A DNA stretch of 64,000 bases from Phycisphaerales bacterium (GCA_020849105.1 JADLGW010000030.1:1-64000), one strand, 5' to 3'. Shown: positions 42,473-50,073, counted from the stretch's first letter. Numbers and translations are program-made. The notes: generated by a model from the sequence alone, not told the origin.

Positions 42473-45400
42473 ATGGTCTCGTCACCCACCATCCCGGCTA
42501 CCGCGCCCGCCGAAGGCGGGTTCGTGCATCTCCACCTGCACACCGAATACTCGTTGCTCGACGGCGGGAACCGCGTGGACCGGCTCGTCCGGCGTGTGAA
42601 GGAACTGGGGATGCACGCGGTCGGAGTGACCGACCACGGCAACCTGTTCGGGGCGGTCGCCTTTCATCAGGCGTGCAAGGACGCCGGGATAAAGCCGATC
42701 CTCGGCGTCGAGGCCTACGTCACCCCGCCGGGCAAGCCGCGGACCGACCGCACGTACAGCGGCGGGGGCGAGGGCGGGTACCACCTGGTGCTGCTGGCGG
42801 AGACGTCGGCGGGCTGGCGCAACCTGATGCGCCTGTGCACGCAGGCGTACCTCACCGGGTTCTACTACAAGCCGCGGATCGACCGCGAACTGCTCGCCGA
42901 GTGCAGCGAAGGGCTGATCGCGATCAATGGGCACCTGGGGAGCGAGATCGGCGACCACCTGCTCGCGTTCGAGCGCTCGAAGGACGCGCGGCACTGGGAC
43001 GCGGCTGTGGAGGCCGCCGAGTGGGGCAAGGCCGCCTTCGGCGATAAGGAACAGACGAAGAGACGGAGAGACGAAGAGACGGATGCAGACTCTCTCCGTC
43101 TCTCTGTCTCTCCGTCTCTTCCCCGCTTCTACATCGAACTCCAGAGGCATGTGCCGGAGCAGAACGCGATCCTGCCGCACCTGGTGCGGCTGGCGCGGGA
43201 ACTGGACCTGCCGCTGCTGGCCGACAACGACGCCCACTTCCTGCGGGCCGAGGACCACGACGCGCACGACACCCTGATCTGCATCAGCACGCAGAAGGCC
43301 AAGAGCGACCCGAACCGGATGCGATACCCGCCGCAGGTGTACGTCAAGAGCCCGGCGGAGATGCGGGCGCTGTGCGACGGGGAGCCGGACGAGACCCGGA
43401 CGGCGTGGCGCGAGGGCTGCGACAACACGCTGGACATCGCCCGGCGCTGCAACGTGGACCTGGGCCTCGGCCAGAGCCATGCGCCGATGGTGCGGGTGCG
43501 GAGGAAGGCACAAAGGCACGAAGACACAGAGGCACGGGGCGGGCTGCCGTCGCATGACGACCCGGAGTTTGGGGGGGATCTGTCGAGGTGGTACGCGGCG
43601 TACTGCGCGTGCTTCGAGGTTGTGCCGTTCGACCATGCGCCGACAAAGGACGAACTGGAGGCGGCGAAAGAGGAGTGCGACGGGGCGCTGCGGCTGCTCG
43701 CGCGGGCGGGGCTCGTGTGGAGGTATGGTTTGTCAGAGCCGCCCGCGGAAGCGGGCGGTCCCCTCACTGCCGTGAGGGGCTCTGAAAGCGATCGGCTCGA
43801 GCGCGAACTCACGATCCTGTGCGACAAGGGCATCAGCGCGTACTTCCTGATCGTCTGGGACTTTGTCAACTGGGGCCGGGAGAACGGCGTGCCGGCGCTG
43901 GCCCGCGGCTCCGGCGTCGGGACGATGGTCGGCTACGTGCTCGGCCTGTCCAACGCCTGCCCGGTGAAGTTCGGCCTGCTCTTCGAGCGCTTCACGGACC
44001 CGGACCGCAGCGAGTACCCCGACATCGACATCGACCTGTGCCAGGACGGGCGCGCCCGCGTCATCGACTATGTGCGGCGCAAGTACGGGCATGTGGCCCA
44101 GATCATCACCTTCGGGACGCTCAAGGCCCGGGCCGCGATCCGTGACGTGGCCCGCGTGCTGGAGGTGCCGCTGGCGGAGGCGGACCGGCTGGCGAAACTC
44201 GTGCCGGAGCAACTGGGCATCACGCTCGACGAGGCGCTCACGGTCGAGCCCGACCTGAAGAAGCAGTACGACGCGGACGAGCGCATCCGGCGCGTGATCG
44301 ACCACGCCCGTGTCCTGGAGGGTCAGGCCCGGCACGCCTCGGTGCACGCCGCGGGCGTCATCGTGGCGACGCGCCCGCTCGACCAGGTGGTCCCGCTCTA
44401 CAAGCCCCCGAACACGGAGGACATCGTCACGCAGTGGGACGGGCCCACGTGCGAGAAGATGGGGCTGCTCAAGATGGACTTCCTGGGGCTGCGCACGATC
44501 AGCGTGATCGAGCGGTGCAAGGGGATCATCCGCGAGACGTTGCCGGAGGCGGCGGTGTGGGAGGCGGTGGGACGGGGGGGGGAGTACGAGAAGTGGCGAA
44601 GTGGCGAAGTGGCGAAGTGGCGGAGTGGAGAGCCGCGCCATGAAGGTCAAGACGTTTCGGGACCTGCTGGTCTGGCAACGGGGCATGGACCTGGCGCGAG
44701 CGATCTATCGCGCGACCGCGCAGATGCCAAAGTCGGAGTTGTACGCGCTGACGAGTCAGATGCGTCGCGCCGCCTCGTCAGTCCCCATGAACATCGCGGA
44801 GGGATTCGGCAAGCATTCAAGAGCGGAACTGCTGCGCGGCCTGCGCATCGCGATGGGCTCTCTGATGGAGCTCATGACCGCGTACGAGCTGGCGACGAGC
44901 ATGAAGATGATCAAGGCAGCTCCAGCAATCCTCGAATCGCTCGCCGAGGAGGACCGGCTCCTGCAGTCGCTGATCAACAAACTGGTGGCGAAAGGCCCCG
45001 AGTAGAGGGTCCGGGCCACTCCGCCACTCCGCCACTCCGCCACTTCGCCACTTCTCCGCACCCACTTGACCTCGACCGCCTGACCTACGACGACCCGCGC
45101 GTCTTCGCGATGTTCCAGCGCGGCGAGACGACCGGCGTGTTCCAGTTCGAGTCCGGCGGCATGCGCCGCCTGCTCGTGGAGATGCGCCCGGACCGCCTGG
45201 AGGACCTGATCGCCGCCAACGCCCTGTTCCGGCCGGGGCCGATGGACCTGATCCCCGACTACAACCGTCGCAAGCACGGGACGGAGGCCGTGCCCGCCGT
45301 CCATCCGATCGTGGACAGGCACACGGCCGAGACCTACGGCGTCATGGTCTACCAGGAGCAGGTGATGCAGATCGTCCATGAACTGGGCGGGATCACGCTG

Positions 45401-47056
45401 CGCGACGCGTACTCGCTCATCAAGGCCATCAGCAAGAAGAAGTTCGACAAGATCGAGAAGGAACGCCCGAAGTTCGTTGCCGGCGCGGAGCGGCACGGGC
45501 TCTCCAGGCCGCAGGCGGTGGACCTGTTCGAACTGATCCTGAAGTTCGCCGGCTATGGCTTCAACAAGAGCCACAGCACGGGCTACGCCATCGTCGCGTA
45601 CCAGACGGCGTACCTGAAGACCTACTTCCCCAACCAGTACATGGCCGCGTTCCTGTCGTACGAGTCCGGGGCGCAGAAGGCCTCGGAGTGGGTGCCGTAC
45701 CTGGAGGACTGCAGGAAGACGCGGTTCATCAGCGGCAAGGTCGGCGTGGAGGTCCGCCCGCCGGACATCAACCTGTCGCAGGCCGGCTTCACGGTCGTGT
45801 TCGACGGGGGCGAGCCGCGCGACGCCCTGCACGGGCACGTCCGCTTCGGCCTCAGGGGCATCAAGGGCGCGGGAGAGAAGGCGATCGAGGCGATCGTGGC
45901 AGAAAGAAGTGGCGAAGTGGCAAAGTGGCAAAGTGGCAAAGTGGATGCGGAAGCGTCGGGTCAGCCCGGCTCTCCACTCCGGCACTTCGCCACTCCGCCA
46001 CTCCGCCACTTCTCCTCTCTGCACGACTTCTGCGACCGCCTGATGGCCCGCGGCAGCGGCGTGATCAACAAGGCGACGGTCGAGGCCCTGGCCAAGTGCG
46101 GGGCGCTGGACTCGCTGCACGGCCGCCCCTCGCGGGCCGCCGTGTGCGCGACGATCGAGCAGGCCCTCGCCGCGGCCCAGAAACTCGCCGCCGACAGGGC
46201 GGCCGGCCAGTCGGCCCTCTTCGGATCGGGGCCCCAAGCGCAGGCGACGGGCCCGGCGCTCCCGGCCCCCCTCGCGGCCGTCACGCCCTGGACCGAGAAG
46301 GAAACGCTGGACGCGGAGAAGGAGGCGATCGGCTTTTACGTCTCCAGCCACCCGCTGGAGGCCAGCGAAGCCTGGTGCCGCGCGCTGCTCTGCACGCCGC
46401 TGAGCGAGGTCTCCCAGCGCCAGCCCAAGGAGCGCGTGCTGCTCGGCGGCCTTGTCCAGGGCGTCCGCTCGCTGGTCATCAAGAACGGGCGCAGCGCCGG
46501 GCAGAAGATGGCCGTCGTGACGCTCGAGGACCGCACGGGCACCATGCAGTGCGTGCTCTTCACAGAGTCGTTCGCCCGCTACGGGCACCTGGCCGCCGCC
46601 GACGGCCTGGTCTTCGTGCTGGGAGAGGTGGACACGTCCCGCGGCGATCCGCAGGTGATCGTGGACCGCCTGCTGCCGATGGACCTGCTGCCGCGGGAGC
46701 CCATCCGCTGGGTGGACGTGCTGATCGACGCCGTGGTCCACAACGGCACCAGCAACTCGGTGATCGAGCGCGCCGCCGCCCTGCTGGCGGACGCCGCGGA
46801 CGCCCCGCCGGAGCCCGGCCCCGCCGGGAAGCCCACACCGATCCGCGTGTTCGTGCAGGTGGAAGGGGCGGCGCGTCCCGTGCCGATCCCCGTCGCCCCC
46901 GGTTGGCTGGTCACGCCCACGCCGGGCCTGCTCCGCCGCCTGGAGCACGTCGTCGGTGAGGGCTGCATCCGCCTCAGCGGGAATCTGCTCGTGAAGGAGG
47001 AGGACAAGCGCGAGCGGTGGGGGCAGCGTGATCCCAAGCCGAGGGCGGGGGTGTGA
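42473..47056 (+). CDS. dnaE: DNA polymerase III alpha subunit with four palindromic insertions and one repeat tract
   Basis: 1527 residues from ATG 42473, against about 1160-1200 usually. The PHP domain (HLHTEYSLLDG near residue 18, TDHGNLFGA, GVEAYV) is intact. Catalytic acidic residues lie in YPDIDIDLC (about 515-523) and KMDFLGLRT (Asp669). Fingers FQFESGGMRRLLVEMRPD, the tandem HhH region and the C-terminal OB domain (VVTLEDRTGTMQCVLF) are present. The surplus length comes from in-frame insertions at residues ~196-216, ~345-354, ~421-438, ~706-862 and ~1145-1181. Each falls where homologues have a surface loop and each is encoded by repeat or palindromic DNA. TACAAT at 42440-42445 is a probable -10. 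Confidence 0.95.
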   Translation: MVSSPTIPATAPAEGGFVHLHLHTEYSLLDGGNRVDRLVRRVKELGMHAVGVTDHGNLFGAVAFHQACKDAGIKPILGVEAYVTPPGKPRTDRTYSGGGEGGYHLVLLAETSAGWRNLMRLCTQAYLTGFYYKPRIDRELLAECSEGLIAINGHLGSEIGDHLLAFERSKDARHWDAAVEAAEWGKAAFGDKEQTKRRRDEETDADSLRLSVSPSLPRFYIELQRHVPEQNAILPHLVRLARELDLPLLADNDAHFLRAEDHDAHDTLICISTQKAKSDPNRMRYPPQVYVKSPAEMRALCDGEPDETRTAWREGCDNTLDIARRCNVDLGLGQSHAPMVRVRRKAQRHEDTEARGGLPSHDDPEFGGDLSRWYAAYCACFEVVPFDHAPTKDELEAAKEECDGALRLLARAGLVWRYGLSEPPAEAGGPLTAVRGSESDRLERELTILCDKGISAYFLIVWDFVNWGRENGVPALARGSGVGTMVGYVLGLSNACPVKFGLLFERFTDPDRSEYPDIDIDLCQDGRARVIDYVRRKYGHVAQIITFGTLKARAAIRDVARVLEVPLAEADRLAKLVPEQLGITLDEALTVEPDLKKQYDADERIRRVIDHARVLEGQARHASVHAAGVIVATRPLDQVVPLYKPPNTEDIVTQWDGPTCEKMGLLKMDFLGLRTISVIERCKGIIRETLPEAAVWEAVGRGGEYEKWRSGEVAKWRSGEPRHEGQDVSGPAGLATGHGPGASDLSRDRADAKVGVVRADESDASRRLVSPHEHRGGIRQAFKSGTAARPAHRDGLSDGAHDRVRAGDEHEDDQGSSSNPRIARRGGPAPAVADQQTGGERPRVEGPGHSATPPLRHFATSPHPLDLDRLTYDDPRVFAMFQRGETTGVFQFESGGMRRLLVEMRPDRLEDLIAANALFRPGPMDLIPDYNRRKHGTEAVPAVHPIVDRHTAETYGVMVYQEQVMQIVHELGGITLRDAYSLIKAISKKKFDKIEKERPKFVAGAERHGLSRPQAVDLFELILKFAGYGFNKSHSTGYAIVAYQTAYLKTYFPNQYMAAFLSYESGAQKASEWVPYLEDCRKTRFISGKVGVEVRPPDINLSQAGFTVVFDGGEPRDALHGHVRFGLRGIKGAGEKAIEAIVAERSGEVAKWQSGKVDAEASGQPGSPLRHFATPPLRHFSSLHDFCDRLMARGSGVINKATVEALAKCGALDSLHGRPSRAAVCATIEQALAAAQKLAADRAAGQSALFGSGPQAQATGPALPAPLAAVTPWTEKETLDAEKEAIGFYVSSHPLEASEAWCRALLCTPLSEVSQRQPKERVLLGGLVQGVRSLVIKNGRSAGQKMAVVTLEDRTGTMQCVLFTESFARYGHLAAADGLVFVLGEVDTSRGDPQVIVDRLLPMDLLPREPIRWVDVLIDAVVHNGTSNSVIERAAALLADAADAPPEPGPAGKPTPIRVFVQVEGAARPVPIPVAPGWLVTPTPGLLRRLEHVVGEGCIRLSGNLLVKEEDKRERWGQRDPKPRAGV
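43058..43120. repeat. Inverted-repeat insertion in the PHP domain of dnaE
   Basis: Arms 43058-43082 and 43096-43120, each 25 bp and made of AAGAGACGGAGAGACRRAGA-type repeats, pair at 23 of 25 positions around a 13-bp loop. They encode the Arg/Asp/Glu-rich then Ser/Leu-rich stretch placed between AFGDK and RFYIELQRH. Confidence 0.88.
43506..43535. repeat. Short direct-repeat purine tract in dnaE
   Basis: AGGCACAAAGGCACGAAGAC followed by ACAGAGGCAC: copies of AGGCAC with variants, encoding KAQRHEDTEA between VRVRR and RGGLPSHDD. It has no return arm, so it may be a decayed half of an inverted repeat. Confidence 0.55.
43733..43785. repeat. Cloverleaf-like palindromic insertion in dnaE
   Basis: Outer arms TCAGAG (43733-43738) and CTCTGA (43780-43785) enclose two perfect 8-bp hairpins: CCGCCCGC-GGAA-GCGGGCGG (43739-43758) and CCCCTCAC-TGCC-GTGAGGGG (43760-43779). 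It encodes SEPPAEAGGPLTAVRGSE. Confidence 0.92.
44588..45056 (+). mobile_element. Intervening-sequence-like element with 41-bp terminal inverted repeats, inserted in frame in dnaE
   Basis: Left arm 44588-44628 (GAGAAGTGGCGAAGTGGCGA...) and right arm 45016-45056 are inverted repeats matching at 39 of 41 positions, built from GAAGTGGC units. They enclose a complete four-helix-bundle gene (44640-45005), +1 relative to the dnaE frame. The dnaE frame has no stop through the element, giving a ~157-residue low-complexity insertion between the palm Asp region and LDLDRLTYDDPRVF. This layout copies that of 23S rRNA intervening sequences. No clear target-site duplication was seen. Confidence 0.88.
44640..45005 (+). 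CDS. Four-helix-bundle protein (23S rRNA intervening-sequence protein family), nested in dnaE
   Basis: 121 residues. Family landmarks in order: FRDLLVWQRGMDLARAIYRAT (region 5-25), LTSQMRRAASSVPMNIAEGFG (region ~51-71), IAMGSLMELMTAYELA and LLQSLINKLVAK, as in TIGR02436-type proteins encoded inside IVSs of leptospiral and other 23S rRNA genes. The family forms pentamers and is thought to bind RNA; a related fold is Avd of diversity-generating retroelements. ATG 44640, weak GGAG ten bases upstream; stop TAG 45003-45005, just before the right inverted repeat. It lies entirely within dnaE in another frame, so it would need internal initiation on the dnaE mRNA or its own promoter (none obvious). 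Confidence 0.85.
   Translation: MKVKTFRDLLVWQRGMDLARAIYRATAQMPKSELYALTSQMRRAASSVPMNIAEGFGKHSRAELLRGLRIAMGSLMELMTAYELATSMKMIKAAPAILESLAEEDRLLQSLINKLVAKGPE
45905..46013. repeat. ORF-less inverted-repeat insertion of the same GAAGTGGC family in dnaE
   Basis: Arms 45905-45944 and 45974-46013 (40 bp each, about 33 matches) use the same AGAAGTGGCGAAGTGGC units as the 469-bp element but enclose only 29 bp. It encodes SGEVAKWQSGKV...LRHFATPPLRHF within the helix-hairpin-helix loop after GAGEKAIEAIVAE. Confidence 0.9.
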
Positions 47057-47065
47057 ATCGGGCTG

Positions 47066-47995
47066 GTGCGCGCGCCGTGGTCAGCGTGTCCATCTTTCCT
47101 GCAGGGTTGCGCCCGCTCGCCCCGAATCGACTGGTCCCGGTTCGACCACCTCACGCCCGCTGTGCATGACGGTGGCCGATACGAGATCGAGGGCCGGGCC
47201 GGGTTCGCGGCGCCGCCCCCGGCGGTCACGACACTGACCCTGGACCCGCGATCGCCGCGACTGCCCTTCATCACGCTCGCGCTGCTGGATGCGGACGGTC
47301 GCACCCGGCTCACCGGCGCGGCCCAGGTGGACACCGGATTCGATGGGACGCTGGGCCTCTCCGAACCGGCGGCTCGCCGCGCCCGGGTTTGGCTCTGGCC
47401 GGAGTCTGCCGGCCGCGTTCGCATCTGGTCGCTGGTCCGCGGCTCCGGGTCGCTCGGAGTCACATGGAGGCTCCGCGTCGGTGATGCGATGCTCAGCGCC
47501 GTGCCGACGGAGGTTGTCGATCCGCCCGGGTCGCCCCCCGTCGTAGGGCTGGGCTTCCTCCGCTGTTGGTCGCGGGTCGTCTTCGATTTCCGGCGGGGCG
47601 AACTGACGCTCATCGCCCACGGCGCGGCGGACCCCGGCGCCTCGGCGAGCGTGCCCTTCGAGTGGTGGCACCCGCGCCCGCCGCGCGATGCTGCTCCGGC
47701 GTGGGTGGAGCAGCACGGCAATGTGACGATCAAGGTGCTCGTGGGGGGCGTGGCCGTTGATGCCATCGTGGACACAGGCGTTGAAGCCGACCTGGCGGTG
47801 CCGGCGTCTATCGCGGCAAGTTCGCCGTGGCGCGAGGCGATGAAGGCGGACGGCGACATCGTTGTCCGGTCATTCCTGGCGGAGCACCGGACCCCGGTCG
47901 CGCGCCTGGGGGTGCCGACGGAGATCGCGGGATGGTCGTTCGGAGGTTTGCGCGTCCTTGTGATCGACGACTCATCGTTCCCGGCGGGGCGGTGA
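47066..47995 (+). CDS. Double retropepsin-like (clan AA aspartic protease) protein
   Basis: 309 residues as read from GTG 47066, but the true start is unsure. Two similar domains: the first has AAQVDTGFDGTLGL and later VVGLGFLRCWSRVVFDF; the second has DAIVDTGVEADLAV. Each D-T-G motif with the following hydrophobic strand and GLG flap or hairpin segment fits retroviral-type or Clan AA aspartyl proteases, which act as dimers; here the two halves may form a pseudo-dimer. The second domain's GLG segment is missing from this frame and appears in the next ORF. Directly follows dnaE by nine bases. Confidence 0.65.
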   Translation: MRAPWSACPSFLQGCARSPRIDWSRFDHLTPAVHDGGRYEIEGRAGFAAPPPAVTTLTLDPRSPRLPFITLALLDADGRTRLTGAAQVDTGFDGTLGLSEPAARRARVWLWPESAGRVRIWSLVRGSGSLGVTWRLRVGDAMLSAVPTEVVDPPGSPPVVGLGFLRCWSRVVFDFRRGELTLIAHGAADPGASASVPFEWWHPRPPRDAAPAWVEQHGNVTIKVLVGGVAVDAIVDTGVEADLAVPASIAASSPWREAMKADGDIVVRSFLAEHRTPVARLGVPTEIAGWSFGGLRVLVIDDSSFPAGR

Positions 47996-48084
47996 TGAGG
48001 CCGATCATCGGGCTCGGCGTGCTGCGGCGATTCAGGGCTGTCGGGTTCGACTTCGGCGCCCGGGCGGTTCTGTTCTTCGACTGA
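47995..48084 (+). pseudogene. Displaced C-terminal piece of the retropepsin-like protein (frameshift or TGATG-coupled ORF)
   Basis: ATG 47995 overlaps the preceding TGA as TGATG and encodes 29 residues: RPIIGLGVLRRFRAVGFDFG... This mirrors PPVVGLGFLRCWSRVVFDF of domain one, so it is the expected end of domain two in the -1 frame. Either a one-base frameshift broke one gene, or reinitiation joins two pieces. Confidence 0.6.
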
Positions 48085-48299
48085 ACGGGGGAAGGCCGGG
48101 CTCCTGATGCCTCCATTGCGGGCGGCGCATGGTAAGATGCTGCTGACATTGACAGGCTCTAGGACCGGCGGGTGGCGGCAAGTCGTTGAAATCAGCGGAG
48201 TTGCGCGCCGGGACATGCGGCCGAGGTAGAATCCCGGAAATGGGCTTGCGGAATCTGGGCGATGGTGATAGATTGTGGGTGCCCATCGGGAGGACAGCC

Positions 48300-48807
48300 A
48301 TGATTCTCGCGTTCTCGCGTTCTCGCGTTCTCGCGTTCTCGCGTTCACGCGTGCTCGGCTCAGGGGCTCGAAGATGCCAGACAACTGCATGTGGACTGGT
48401 CGCTCATAACCGATGGCGGAATCGCTTCCTTTCCCACCTGTAGCGGGACCGAACTTGGCTACGCGGTGCACGAGGGAATTCTGATCGAGGTTCTTACGGC
48501 GGACGATGACGACGGCGATCTGTCGAACGGGACGCCCCACGACGAGGACATCTGCGATGGGTTCGACCTGCACGGGGTCAACTCCTCGTATTGCGGGCTG
48601 GATAGGGGAGGCCGCTCCCCGTTAGAGGCATCGGCCGACTGCAACGAAGACGGGGCGGTTGACATCGCCGACCTCGCGTGCTTCCAACTCCGCTTTGCCG
48701 CGCGGGCCCGCGGCGCCGATTGCAACCGCGACGGCCGGTTCACCAGCGCCGACCCGGCGTGCTTCCAGGCACTGTGGTCGGCGGCGAGGCGAAAGGAGTC
48801 CCGCTGA
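48300..48807 (+). pseudogene. Truncated secreted protein gene, out of frame through an octanucleotide repeat
   Basis: ATG 48300 has a strong Shine-Dalgarno (GGGAGG, six bases upstream) but is followed immediately by TTCTCGCG repeats, after which its frame leads nowhere useful. In the +1 frame, QGLEDARQLHVDWSLITDGG continues (48361 on) to EVLTADDDDGDLSNGTPHDE, a segment common near the end of planctomycete secreted proteins. Two DCN.DG calcium-loop repeats follow and it stops at 48807. The pair reads as one short exported protein whose signal region is disrupted by the repeat. It may be a decayed gene or a phase-variable one. The stop lies beside the next gene's ATG (TGAATG). Confidence 0.6.
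48304..48351. repeat. Octanucleotide microsatellite (TTCTCGCG)x5 plus one TTCACGCG
   Basis: Five perfect copies (48304-48343) and one variant copy (48344-48351), starting at codon 2 of the ATG at 48300. Eight is not a multiple of three, so each gain or loss shifts the frame. The 48085-48303 gap upstream has TAAGAT and TAGAAT hexamers but no other gene. Confidence 0.92.
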
Positions 48808-50070
48808 ATGCGCACGCAAGCACCAAGGCGCAAGCGACTGATGCCAGTCCTCGCGGCCGCGGCCGCGGGCCCGTGTCTCGGGCAGTGCATCCCAGCGCTG
48901 ACTGTCGCGCCGGCGAGCGCGGGTATAGCACCGGCACCGTGGGCAATCACGATGTGGAACGGCGGCGTTGTCGTCGGCGGAGACGAAATGACCGCACTGG
49001 GGCTGCCCGTGGACCGCGTCGCCCGCCGGACCGGGGGCAACTGGGTCGCCGTGGGGAGCGGGATCGACAACAGCGTCTACGCCCTCTCGCCCTACAAGAC
49101 GGCGCTGGTTGCGGGTGGCAACTTCGGGAGCGCCGGCGGACGCCCGTGCGCAGGTATCGCCCAGTGGGACGGCGACGGGTGGGGCCCGCTGGGCTCCGGC
49201 ATGAACGGCCTGGTCTATGCGCTGGCCGAGTTCTCGGGCGAACTGGTCGCCGGCGGCACGTTCACGACGGCCGGCGGCGTGAGCGTGGGGTGCGTGGCCG
49301 CGTGGAACGGCGCGACCTGGCGTGCAATGGGCCTCGGGTTCCCGAATGTGCCCGGCAACCCCTACCCCGTGATCGCGGCCTTTGGGCGATACGGTGGTGA
49401 TCTTGTGGCGGGTGGTCGGTTCATGAGGGTCGAGGGTGCCGAGGGATATGGCGTCGCGCGGTGGGATGGGCAGGCGTGGCGGCCCTTCCCTGGCACGTTC
49501 TTCACCTGGGGAACCGGCGGTCTGGGTACGGTGTTTGCGGTTTCGGAATACCAGGATGATCTGTATGTCGGCGGTTCTTTCAACGGTGTGCCCTTGCGCA
49601 ACATCGCTCGTTGGGACGGCAACTCCTGGTCCCCCGTGGGTTCGGGGCTGGCCGACGGGGCTCTTGGGGTGGCTTCGCTCCTGCCATTCGCGGGCTCCCT
49701 GTATGCCGGGGGCGATTTCAAGTTTGCGGGCGGAAAGCCGACGGGTGGATTGGCGCGATGGGACGGCACAGATTGGCAATCTGTCGGACCTGGCGCGGCA
49801 TATGTACTGGGAATCGCCGCCGCACCAGGCAGCCTTGCCCTCATCGGGGATATGGGTCAGTCCGGTCAGCCGCCGACCAACTGGGGGACCATCCGCTGCT
49901 CCTGTTACCCCGACTGCAACGGCGACGGGGCCTTGAACCTCTCCGACTTCGGCTGCTTCACGACGGAGTTCGCCCTGGGCGGCTCCTACGCCGACTGCAA
50001 TGGCGACGGGGCCCTCAACCTGTCCGACTTTGGGTGTTTCCAGACGAAGTTCGCGCTCGGCTGCCCGTAG
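48808..50070 (+). CDS. Secreted propeller-like repeat protein with two C-terminal calcium-loop repeats
   Basis: 420 residues. An Arg-rich N-terminus and Ala-rich hydrophobic stretch (LMPVLAAAAAGPCLG) act as signal peptide. The body has about six blade-like repeats with the pattern LVAGG.F..AGG....VA.WDG..W...GSG, suggesting a beta-propeller. It ends with DCNGDGALNLSDFGCFTTEFAL and DCNGDGALNLSDFGCFQTKF units (each listed as a region), stopping at ALGCP, nearly identical to the tail at 1-398. AAGGAG eight bases upstream of ATG 48808. Surface or extracellular; partner unknown. Confidence 0.82.
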   Translation: MRTQAPRRKRLMPVLAAAAAGPCLGQCIPALTVAPASAGIAPAPWAITMWNGGVVVGGDEMTALGLPVDRVARRTGGNWVAVGSGIDNSVYALSPYKTALVAGGNFGSAGGRPCAGIAQWDGDGWGPLGSGMNGLVYALAEFSGELVAGGTFTTAGGVSVGCVAAWNGATWRAMGLGFPNVPGNPYPVIAAFGRYGGDLVAGGRFMRVEGAEGYGVARWDGQAWRPFPGTFFTWGTGGLGTVFAVSEYQDDLYVGGSFNGVPLRNIARWDGNSWSPVGSGLADGALGVASLLPFAGSLYAGGDFKFAGGKPTGGLARWDGTDWQSVGPGAAYVLGIAAAPGSLALIGDMGQSGQPPTNWGTIRCSCYPDCNGDGALNLSDFGCFTTEFALGGSYADCNGDGALNLSDFGCFQTKFALGCP

Positions 50071-50073
50071 CAA

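Noticed and set aside
44588..45056. Group I/II intron or intein in dnaE
   Set aside because: No intron-encoded reverse transcriptase, LAGLIDADG or GIY-YIG nuclease, and no intein splice-junction residues (Cys/Ser start, HN end); the content is a four-helix-bundle gene with inverted repeats.
44756..46948. Minus-strand open frame of about 730 codons opposite dnaE
   Set aside because: Low-complexity Arg/Gly/His composition; it mirrors dnaE codon bias and contains no domain.
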